Source: Flavobacteriaceae bacterium UBA4022 (GTDB taxonomy: Bacteria; Bacteroidota; Bacteroidia; Flavobacteriales; Flavobacteriaceae). Taken from it: DNA of 11,432 bases. How positions within the stretch are numbered: the first letter of the stretch is position 1; each line of letters begins with the position of its first letter. The position numbers and the translations under genes are program-made. Below are positions 1 through 6,140 of the stretch, piece after piece. The notes below the pieces were generated by a model. That model had not been told where the DNA came from. It saw nothing but the letters and a program-made list of their open reading frames with translations, and ran no database searches. Location of the stretch: assembly GCA_002384055.1 (NCBI GenBank), contig DGAU01000018.1, positions 1 to 11,432 on the forward strand, in the 5' to 3' direction.

Positions 1-31
1 ATTTTGATTAGATTCATAAATAGGGGGGTTG

Positions 32-214
32 TTATTGCCCGATGGGCTCTGCACAAAAAGCCAGGATTGATCCATAGGAAATGCTGGCTGTAAATTCTAT
101 AGGGTTGCAACACACTTCGCAATCTTCGATGAAAGATTGCTCGGGCACGGAGCCATCGATAAGTTTCAATTGTTCCTCCCAGCAATGGGGGCAGTCGAAG
201 TAGTGTTCTATCAT
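32..214 (-). CDS. CPXCG-type cysteine-rich small protein
   Basis: A 60-residue protein resembling the short Cys-rich CPXCG family (Cys_rich_CPXG), small zinc-ribbon-like proteins of unknown role. Visible are a CPHC knuckle (C8, C11), a second cluster in EDCEVCCNP (C32, C35, C36) and a lone C54. The two clusters could hold one metal ion; that is inferred from the family. The second cluster is typical, but the first reads CPHCW where the family usually has CPxCG, so the knuckle Gly is replaced by Trp. The start ATG at 212-214 lies only 9 nt after the stop of the small membrane gene upstream, so the two are probably translated from one message. No signal peptide or membrane segment is seen, so it is expected in the cytoplasm. 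The family call is fairly secure; the function is unknown. Confidence 0.8.
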   Translation of the reverse strand: MIEHYFDCPHCWEEQLKLIDGSVPEQSFIEDCEVCCNPIEFTASISYGSILAFCAEPIGQ

Positions 215-223
215 GGTTTAAAA

Positions 224-331
224 TTAGGCGGCGATGCGCCACACGACATAGACAACAATAAGTGTGGCAACAACCCACCAGTACTTTCGAAACATGTCAT
301 CTGTCCATTTGTTTGCGCCCCACATACTCAT
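224..331 (-). CDS. Small single-pass membrane protein (35 aa)
   Basis: A 35-residue protein starting MSMWGANKWTDD. A short polar N-terminus is followed by an aromatic belt (KYWW, about residues 16-19) and one hydrophobic helix (VVATLIVVYVVW, about 20-31), ending RIAA. An in-frame start at 439 would make it 71 residues but would overlap the end of the upstream dehydrogenase by 95 bp. The start at 329-331 lies 13 nt after that gene's stop and leaves a sensible membrane protein, so I prefer it. It sits between the FAD dehydrogenase and the CPXCG gene with tight spacing on the same strand. No strong ribosome binding site is visible. I do not recognise a family, and function is unknown. It could be a chance reading frame, though the well-formed membrane helix and operon position argue for a real gene. 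Confidence 0.5.
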   Translation of the reverse strand: MSMWGANKWTDDMFRKYWWVVATLIVVYVVWRIAA

Positions 332-344
332 TTTGATTAGAATA

Positions 345-1901
345 CTAAGATAACGATTTAAGCGCAATAGCGTCGACACAATTAATACCATCAATAGCAG
401 CCGAGATAATGCCCCCAGCGTAGCCAGCGCCTTCACCACAGGGATATAGTCCTTGGATCTCTATATGCTCTAGTGTTTCTGGATTTCGCGGAATAGAAAC
501 AGGGGAGGACGTCCTGCTTTCTGGCGCGTGTAAAACCGCTTCATTGGTATAATAACCCTTCATTTTGCGCCCAAATTTTTGGAATGCTTTTTTGAGTCGG
601 GTGGCTATGAGTTCTGGCAGCACCTCGGATAAATTGACGGCGGTGATACCGGGTTGATAAGAAGTCTTGGGGAAGTCCTCAGAAATCTTTCCTGCAACAA
701 AATCGATCATGCGCTGCGCGGGAACCTTTTGTGTTTTGCCGCCTGCCACCCAACAATCATACTCAACTTTTTTCTGAAAATCAAGACAGACAAATGGGTC
801 ATCTTCTTTGTAATTGGGTAAGTCCTCTGGGGCTACACTCACCACGATCCCCGAATTGGCATAAGGATTATTGCGCTTACTAGGACTCCATCCGTTGGTC
901 ACGACCTCTTCTTGCTCTGTAGCACATGGGGCGATAATGCCTCCTGGGCACATGCAAAAAGAATAAACGCCCAGCCCATCAATTTGTTCCACCAAGGCAT
1001 AAGACGCGGGAGGCAGATAAGGATTTTCAACGGCGCTATTGTATTGAATAGTGTCTATGAGTGTTTGATTGTGCTCGACACGAACCCCTAGAGCAAAAGG
1101 TTTTGCGGTCATTTTGACTCCGCGTTGGTGCAGCAGATAAAATATATCTCGGGCAGAATGACCCGTGGCCAACACGACCGAAGTAAAGTCGTCCCATAAT
1201 CCGCCATTGATTTGAATCGCGCTTATGGCGCTATCTTCGATTTTAATATCGGTGAGTTTGGCATTAAAATGGACCTCGCCACCAGCCTCAATGATCGCGC
1301 TTCTCATGGCGACAATAATTGCAGGGAGTTTGTTGGTCCCGATGTGTGGATGCGCGTCGACCAAAATAGCCTCAGGCGCGCCAAAGTGCACCAGCCACTC
1401 AAGGGCTTTGAGCACATTGCCTCTTTTTTTGGATCGGGTGTATAGCTTTCCATCGGAGTAGGTGCCTGCCCCGCCTTCGCCAAAGCAGTAGTTGGATTCT
1501 GGGTTGATGGTATGCTCTTTATTGATGGCCGCCAAATCTCTTCTTCGGGCTCTGACGTCTTTGCCTCGTTCAAAAACGACAGGAGTCATCCCGGCTTCAA
1601 GGGCGCGTAAAGCGGCGTAGAGTCCTGCAGGACCAGCGCCAATAATGGCAATTCTTTTTTGCGGGTCTAACGCCTTGGCCTGCCACGGCGTTACTGGCTG
1701 TCGCTCTTCGCCTAACTTCCAGAATTCGAGTTGTAAATTGAGTTTTATGGTAGTGTTCCGCGCATCCAAAGACTTTTTTCTAACACGCCAGTCTACAATG
1801 TCACTAGGGTTTAAGCGTGCCTTCTGAAGCCCGATTTTTAATATAAAATCTTTGTCTTCTTGCTGCTGGGGTTTGATGACAATTTGAACCAATACACTCA
1901 T
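345..1901 (-). CDS. FAD-dependent dehydrogenase (COG2509 type)
   Basis: A 518-residue flavoprotein of the uncharacterised COG2509 group of NAD(P)/FAD-dependent oxidoreductases. The N-terminal ~75 residues form the small leading domain usual in this group. The FAD-binding Rossmann motif IIGAGPAGLYAA lies at about 86-97 and ends its second strand at E111 (VVFERG). The family signature GEGGAGTYSDGKL is at 141-153, an ATGHSARD motif at 245-252, and the C-terminal LYPCGEGAGYAGGI segment closes the FAD site. Length and order match full-length family members. There is no signal peptide, so the protein is cytoplasmic. The substrate is unknown; older annotations as a geranylgeranyl reductase or thiamine-related flavoprotein are not supported here. 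The start at 1899-1901 is 29 nt after the helicase stop and is preceded by a TACCTTTG box. The gene lies in the minus-strand run shared with the helicase. Confidence 0.93.
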   Translation of the reverse strand: MSVLVQIVIKPQQQEDKDFILKIGLQKARLNPSDIVDWRVRKKSLDARNTTIKLNLQLEFWKLGEERQPVTPWQAKALDPQKRIAIIGAGPAGLYAALRALEAGMTPVVFERGKDVRARRRDLAAINKEHTINPESNYCFGEGGAGTYSDGKLYTRSKKRGNVLKALEWLVHFGAPEAILVDAHPHIGTNKLPAIIVAMRSAIIEAGGEVHFNAKLTDIKIEDSAISAIQINGGLWDDFTSVVLATGHSARDIFYLLHQRGVKMTAKPFALGVRVEHNQTLIDTIQYNSAVENPYLPPASYALVEQIDGLGVYSFCMCPGGIIAPCATEQEEVVTNGWSPSKRNNPYANSGIVVSVAPEDLPNYKEDDPFVCLDFQKKVEYDCWVAGGKTQKVPAQRMIDFVAGKISEDFPKTSYQPGITAVNLSEVLPELIATRLKKAFQKFGRKMKGYYTNEAVLHAPESRTSSPVSIPRNPETLEHIEIQGLYPCGEGAGYAGGIISAAIDGINCVDAIALKSLS

Positions 1902-1905
1902 AAGG

Positions 1906-1913
1906 CAAAGGTA
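1906..1913 (-). promoter_or_regulatory. Candidate flavobacterial -7 box (TACCTTTG)
   Basis: Read on the minus strand this is TACCTTTG, an exact match to the Bacteroidota -7 consensus TAnnTTTG. It ends 4 nt before the ATG of the FAD dehydrogenase, so a transcript from it would have almost no leader. The upstream -33 TTG is weak: TGG stands 20 nt before the box. The gene could therefore be transcribed both from here and by readthrough from the helicase gene. This is a sequence match only. Confidence 0.4.
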
Positions 1914-1930
1914 GTTTTAAAAATTCAAGC

Positions 1931-3220
1931 CTACCACTTCCTTTTTGGACCACGCGCGCTACGCGATTTTGCGTCCTTAGAACGGGGTCGAGATGAATCG
2001 CTACCCTTCTGTGGACGTTGACCTCTTCCGCCGCCGCCGCCTTGCTTGATGGGTTTTCTGTTTTCGGGATCCGACCATTCTAGGGCTGCTCCCTCCGAGA
2101 AGGGGTGCTCCCGTACAAGGTCAATGTCCTGAGAAATAAGTTGCTCGATATCCTTGAGAAAACCGCGCTCATCTGCAGAACAAAATGAAATAGACGACCC
2201 CGAAGCATCAGCTCTACCTGTGCGCCCTATGCGGTGCACATAGGTTTCTGAAACATTGGGCAGTTCAAAATTAACCACGTGCTCCAAGCCAGAAATATCA
2301 ATACCTCTAGCGGCAATGTCTGTTGCAATCAGAACACGAACCTCACCCGCTTTAAAGTCTTTTAATGCCTTTTGTCTCGCGTTCTGACTCTTATTGCCGT
2401 GAATGGCTGCTGCTGATACACGTCCATTTTGAAGCATCCGCACGACTTTATCACAACCATGCTTAGTACGTCCGAAAACCAATACAGCACCTTTCATTTC
2501 ATTTAACAAATGAAGGAGTAAATCTGGCTTTTCTTTTTTACTTACATAGTAAACACACTGAGTAACGCGCTCTGCCGTAGGTTTATCGACAGCTATTCGT
2601 ACACTCTTATAATTAGGGCGTAGTATCTGAGCGCTAAGTTCAATAATAGACTTAGGCATCGTTGCTGAGAAGAATAAACTCTGACGCTTAGCCGGTATGA
2701 TTTTTAATAACTTTCTGATGTCATGGATGAATCCCATGTCGAGCATTTGATCCGCCTCGTCTAAAACAAAGTGACTGATATTGCTCAAGTCTGCGTGTCC
2801 TTGATTTTCTAAATCCAGAAGGCGGCCAGGCGTGGCAACTAAGATATCGACGCCTCTTGTTAAGAGGTCGACCTGAGGTGTTTGACCAACGCCACCAAAA
2901 ATAACTGCCGTTCTCAGGCCAGTATTTTTGCTGTAACGCTTTGCATTTTCTCCAACCTGCAAGGCAAGTTCTCGAGTTGGCGTGACGACCAATGCTTTTA
3001 TCTGCCGACGATTGCTCTTCGGCTGAGACAGCAGGTGTTGAATGATAGGGATCACGAATGCAGCAGTTTTGCCGGTTCCCGTCTGTGCGGTACCTAGTAA
3101 ATCTGATCCTTCAAGTAAAAGGGGGATACTCTGCGCTTGAATAGGGGTTGGGGTTGTGTAACCTTGTTCCTTCAAGGCAGATAGAATTTGCGGGTCGAGC
3201 CCAAGCGCATCAAATGCCAT
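1931..3220 (-). CDS. rhlE: DEAD-box ATP-dependent RNA helicase (RhlE-like)
   Basis: A 429-residue cytoplasmic RNA helicase that would unwind or remodel RNA duplexes using ATP, probably in ribosome assembly, RNA decay or cold adaptation. All core motifs are present: a Q-motif region with GLDP...TPTPIQ (7-28), motif I AQTGTGKT (45-52), Ia PTRELA (81-86), Ib TPGRLLD (130-136), II DEAD (154-157), III SAT (185-187), V ATDIAARGID (299-308) and VI HRIGRTGR (329-336). The C-terminal tail from about 393 is Gly-, Arg- and Lys-rich (a five-Gly run, ending GPKRKW), as in RhlE-group enzymes, and likely binds RNA. The start at 3218-3220 begins directly before the family's usual N-terminus. It is the first gene of the minus-strand run and is divergent from the metalloprotease. 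The helicase call is certain; the RhlE subgroup is inferred from the short Q-motif N-terminus and the tail. Confidence 0.95.
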   Translation of the reverse strand: MAFDALGLDPQILSALKEQGYTTPTPIQAQSIPLLLEGSDLLGTAQTGTGKTAAFVIPIIQHLLSQPKSNRRQIKALVVTPTRELALQVGENAKRYSKNTGLRTAVIFGGVGQTPQVDLLTRGVDILVATPGRLLDLENQGHADLSNISHFVLDEADQMLDMGFIHDIRKLLKIIPAKRQSLFFSATMPKSIIELSAQILRPNYKSVRIAVDKPTAERVTQCVYYVSKKEKPDLLLHLLNEMKGAVLVFGRTKHGCDKVVRMLQNGRVSAAAIHGNKSQNARQKALKDFKAGEVRVLIATDIAARGIDISGLEHVVNFELPNVSETYVHRIGRTGRADASGSSISFCSADERGFLKDIEQLISQDIDLVREHPFSEGAALEWSDPENRKPIKQGGGGGRGQRPQKGSDSSRPRSKDAKSRSARGPKRKW

Positions 3221-3315
3221 AGAGTGATTTTAATGGTCCTCTGGTTTGTGAGAACCGGGCGCAAGTTACGGCTAAAATAATCGCCAGTTTCTAGAACTTC
3301 AACTAACGATTATTT

Positions 3316-3393
3316 TTAGGGGGCTTTCGCCAACACGCGAATCAACAAATCTTGGTACTGGTGATGGGTCATGACTTGAAAACAATTTTCCAT
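3316..3393 (-). other. Possible 25-residue ORF or coding remnant
   Basis: In the divergent spacer, 95 bp before the helicase start, a minus-strand frame begins MENCFQVMTHHQYQD and ends VLAKAP. Its last 17 codons (CAT, CAC, CAG, CGC, GTG, GCG, GCC) resemble this genome's coding regions more than the AT-rich DNA around them. I recognise no family. It may be a tiny gene, a leader peptide, the eroded tail of a lost gene, or chance. It overlaps the inverted repeat at 3365-3410. Confidence 0.15.
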
Positions 3394-3410
3394 TTACAAT
3401 TAATGACCCA
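3365..3410. repeat. Inverted repeat TGGGTCAT...ATGACCCA
   Basis: Arms at 3365-3372 and 3403-3410 are perfect 8-bp complements with a 30-bp spacer. A smaller inverted repeat, GAAAA-caa-TTTTC (3378-3390), sits in the spacer. The element lies in the 243-bp region between the divergent helicase and metalloprotease genes, 53 bp before the metalloprotease start. It could be an operator read by a dimeric regulator or a hairpin in the leader RNA. No further support is visible, and the rest of the spacer (3221-3463) shows no complete TTG/TAnnTTTG promoter. Confidence 0.35.
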
Positions 3411-3463
3411 CAATTATTTTATTTTCAATATCTTCAGTTTTTAAACATAAAAATTCAGTTCAG

Positions 3464-5824
3464 ATGCGCAAAACGCCGAATTATTTTATCGCTGTGGCCT
3501 TCATTATGTTGGGGTTTACCCTTATGGGTCAAGAAGACAAAAAGGCCTCTGTGCCAAAGACTATTGATTCAATAACCCTAAAGTATCCAAAATCAACGGG
3601 CTTTATCGACACCTATTTTTTGGATAAAGACAACAGTCTGATGTGGGCCATTCCAGACAGTATATTGGGTCGAGATTTGCTCATGGTTTCGCGATTTGTC
3701 CAGTTGCCCTCTGACTATTCTGGTTATACCAATGCCGGTTCAAAGACAGCCGAGCGTGTTGTGCGGTTTGAGAAGAAAGCCAATTCTTTGGTCTTGCGCG
3801 AGCAATCATTTGTCAATACCGCTCAGGAATCTGATCCAATTTCTGAATCAGTGCAGGCCAATAACTTCGCTCCTATACTGGCGGTATTCGATATCAAAAA
3901 CGAGGGCCAAAACACGTCTTTGATCGATGTGACGGACTATTTTTCGGCCGATTCTCCTGGGTTCAACATCATCTCAGAAGGCAATAAGAAGAAATATAAA
4001 ATTGGCGCTCAGGATAAGAAGCGCTCGTTTATCGATCGCTGCAGAAGCTTCCCGCAAAACGTTGAGGTGCGCCATACCTTAACCTATAAAGTGGATGAGG
4101 CCCCTCGCGGTAATCGATCGGGGACTTTTAGTTTTCAGATCAATCACTCATTGGTTTTGTTGCCTAAAGAACCCATGCAGATGCGTCTTGTCGACCATCG
4201 CGTAGGGTGGTTTTCGCTCAAAAAATACGACTATTCGTCACCCGCATTAAAATCTGACGATTTTGAAGTCGCCGTACGCTGGCGCCTGGAACCCAAAGAT
4301 GTCGCCGCTTACCAACGCGGCGAATTGGTCGCGCCCATCAAGCCTATTGTTTTCTATTTGGACCCTGCCACGCCAATGCAATGGCGCCCTTACTTTAAGC
4401 AAGGCATAGAAGATTGGCAAGAAACTTTCGAATCGGCGGGTTTTAAGAATGCCATCATCGCCAAAGACCCCCCAAGCCTAGAAGAGGACCCTGATTTTAG
4501 CCCAGAGGACGTACGCTATTCGACGGTGCGCTATGTGGCTTCAACCACACGCAATGCCGTTGGTCCGAGCGTCAAGGATCCGCGTTCTGGCGAAATATTG
4601 GAAAGTGATGTGATCTGGTACCACAACCACTTGCGCTCGTATCGCAATCGTTATCTGCTTGAGACAGGTGCTGCTAATCCCAAGGCGCGCACCTTGGACA
4701 CCCCCGAAGAAGAGATTGGTGAAATGATGCGCCGTGTGATTGCCCACGAGGTCGGCCATGCCCTGGGGTTACCCCACAACATGAAGGCTAGCTCTGCCTA
4801 TGCGGTTGATTCGCTCCGCTCTGGTGATTTTACCCAAAAAATGGGCATTGCCACGACGATCATGGATTACGCCCGATACAATTATGTGGCACAACCGGGC
4901 GATCAAAACATCCGCTTTGTAAGGCAAATTGGGCCTTACGACCACTATGCCATCGAATGGGGTTACCGTTATTTTGATGGCGCCGATATTGCTGGCGTGG
5001 ATCAAAAACTCAAAACAATGGTCGACGCCAAATCCCTGGATCCTCTATACATGTTCGGAGGACGGGGCAACGACCCAATGGCGCAAACTGAAAATATCGG
5101 CGATGACCCAATTAAGGCAACTGAATATGGCCTCAAAAATCTAAAAATCGTGGCGGAAAATCTCGAGGCCTGGACGACACAAACCGGAGGCACTTATGAC
5201 GATCTTGAGGAGCTCTATGGCGAACTCCTGGGGGTCTATCGCCGCTATGTGACCCACGTGGCCGAGATGATTGGTGGTGTTTACCAAACCCGCATCAATC
5301 AAGGTCAGAAGGCCATTCCTTATCAAAATGTGCCGGAGCACAAACAGTTGGCGGCATTGGATTTGTTGGCTCAGGAGCTTTGGCGCTCACCCAATTGGCT
5401 CATGACCCCCGATATGATCTCTAAATTTAGTAATGAGGGTGCCTTAGAGCGTGTGTCTCAGATGCAGCGCGGGGTTCTTTCACGAATTTTAGATGCCAAA
5501 AAGCTCAATGAGATGTACTCTACGTCGGTGACCTTAGCGGGCAAATCATTGCCTATATCGACCTTGCTGGAGGTGCTACAAGCAGACCTGTTAGCGCTTT
5601 CTGCAGATGCGCCTTTGCACCGTAATTTGCAGGTGCATTTCGTGGAGCAGTTGATGGACTTATTAAAAGACAAAGACTTGGCCAGCGGGATGAAGGGCAT
5701 GATTCAAGATGCTTTGGACACAACGCAATCCGTGGCGAAGTCAAGGCGTAACAAAGGGAGTGAGCTCCAAAGAAATCATTACCGCTATGTGCATGAATTA
5801 TTAGAAAACGACAAGGGCATATAG
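3464..5824 (+). CDS. Secreted zinc-dependent metalloprotease (DUF5118/DUF5117/DUF4953)
   Basis: A 786-residue exported metallopeptidase of the DUF5118-DUF5117-DUF4953 family, common in Bacteroidota. A signal peptide spans about 1-22 (basic MRK, hydrophobic core, likely cleavage before Q23), so it acts in the periplasm or outside the cell. DUF5118 covers roughly 35-90, DUF5117 about 95-285, and the catalytic DUF4953 region begins near KPIVFYLDPATP (about 293). The zinc site is HEVGHALGLPH at 428-438, with three His ligands (H428, H432, H438) and catalytic E429. A metzincin-like Met-turn follows at IMDYA (M467). All catalytic residues are present, and length is within the usual ~800 residues. 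Physiological substrates of the family are not known to me; peptide or protein turnover is inferred. It stands alone on the plus strand, with no membrane anchor or type IX sorting domain seen at the C-terminus. Confidence 0.92.
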   Translation: MRKTPNYFIAVAFIMLGFTLMGQEDKKASVPKTIDSITLKYPKSTGFIDTYFLDKDNSLMWAIPDSILGRDLLMVSRFVQLPSDYSGYTNAGSKTAERVVRFEKKANSLVLREQSFVNTAQESDPISESVQANNFAPILAVFDIKNEGQNTSLIDVTDYFSADSPGFNIISEGNKKKYKIGAQDKKRSFIDRCRSFPQNVEVRHTLTYKVDEAPRGNRSGTFSFQINHSLVLLPKEPMQMRLVDHRVGWFSLKKYDYSSPALKSDDFEVAVRWRLEPKDVAAYQRGELVAPIKPIVFYLDPATPMQWRPYFKQGIEDWQETFESAGFKNAIIAKDPPSLEEDPDFSPEDVRYSTVRYVASTTRNAVGPSVKDPRSGEILESDVIWYHNHLRSYRNRYLLETGAANPKARTLDTPEEEIGEMMRRVIAHEVGHALGLPHNMKASSAYAVDSLRSGDFTQKMGIATTIMDYARYNYVAQPGDQNIRFVRQIGPYDHYAIEWGYRYFDGADIAGVDQKLKTMVDAKSLDPLYMFGGRGNDPMAQTENIGDDPIKATEYGLKNLKIVAENLEAWTTQTGGTYDDLEELYGELLGVYRRYVTHVAEMIGGVYQTRINQGQKAIPYQNVPEHKQLAALDLLAQELWRSPNWLMTPDMISKFSNEGALERVSQMQRGVLSRILDAKKLNEMYSTSVTLAGKSLPISTLLEVLQADLLALSADAPLHRNLQVHFVEQLMDLLKDKDLASGMKGMIQDALDTTQSVAKSRRNKGSELQRNHYRYVHELLENDKGI

Positions 5825-5874
5825 CATGACTCTTTGTTCAATCTGAATAAAATTTTTGGGCTTTATAAAATAAA

Positions 5875-5903
5875 AAACACCGACACAAACGGTATCGATG
5901 TTT
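5875..5903 (-). terminator. Stem-loop with U-tract, reads as terminator on minus strand
   Basis: Arms AAACACCGA (5875-5883) and TCGATGTTT (5895-5903) enclose an 11-nt loop. In plus-strand RNA one pair is a C-A mismatch, while in minus-strand RNA that pair becomes a U-G wobble and the 9-bp stem runs straight into TTTTTTATTTT. By shape it is a minus-strand terminator, yet both flanking genes are on the plus strand. It may be a relic, may stop antisense transcription, or may act weakly for the metalloprotease transcript. Confidence 0.3.
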
Positions 5904-5920
5904 CAACCAAAGCGCTTGAT

Positions 5921-5940
5921 GGCACTCAAAAAAGGGTGTC
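5921..5940 (+). terminator. Stem-loop downstream of metalloprotease
   Basis: Arms GGCACTC (5921-5927) and GGGTGTC (5934-5940) pair over 7 bp, two of them G-U in plus-strand RNA, around an A6 loop. It lies 96 bp after the metalloprotease stop. No clear U-run follows (GCTTAAATAAATT), so termination is possible but not typical. Confidence 0.25.
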
Positions 5941-5962
5941 GCTTAAATAAATTCTGTACATA

Positions 5963-5993
5963 TTGCTTTTGGTTTAAAGTTTTTCTTTATTTG
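5963..5993 (+). promoter_or_regulatory. Possible promoter for the GapN-like gene
   Basis: TTG at 5963-5965, a 20-nt spacer and TTTATTTG at 5986-5993 match the flavobacterial pattern TTG-N17-23-TAnnTTTG with one mismatch (TT for TA). It would give a leader of about 140 nt before the start at 6141. The surrounding DNA is AT-rich, so chance similarity is likely enough to keep confidence low. Confidence 0.25.
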
Positions 5994-6140
5994 TCAAACA
6001 AATTAATAAGATTCTCAAAAAAATCGACTAAATAGTTGGCTTTTTCTTAAGACACATTAATATTTATCGATAGTATTTTGCTGCGATCTACTTGATTTTA
6101 CAATAACATCTTGATCTCCTTATTCCTCAATTAGTATGCT

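Larger units (their letters stand above)
5825..6140. other. AT-rich intergenic region with two stem-loops and a possible promoter
   Basis: This 316-bp gap between two plus-strand genes holds no ORF of note on either strand. Its first 120 bp contain two stem-loops (5875-5903 and 5921-5940). The rest is strongly AT-rich and contains a possible TTG-N20-TTTATTTG promoter (5963-5993). It also marks a visible drop in GC content between the metalloprotease and the genes to its right. Confidence 0.6.

Noticed and set aside
332..439. 71-residue version of the small membrane protein
   Set aside because: It overlaps the conserved C-terminus of the FAD dehydrogenase in another frame; the 35-residue form fits the gap between genes.
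1212..1573. Several ORFs of 77-89 codons opposite to or within the FAD dehydrogenase gene
   Set aside because: They are shadow frames of a well-conserved gene and show no domain or signal of their own.
3364..3444. 26-residue plus-strand ORF upstream of the metalloprotease
   Set aside because: AT-rich, low-complexity codons, no ribosome binding site, and it lies across the inverted repeat; likely chance.
4541..5744. Minus- and plus-strand ORFs of 63-80 codons inside the metalloprotease gene
   Set aside because: Shadow frames of a conserved catalytic domain; their translations lack any recognisable pattern.
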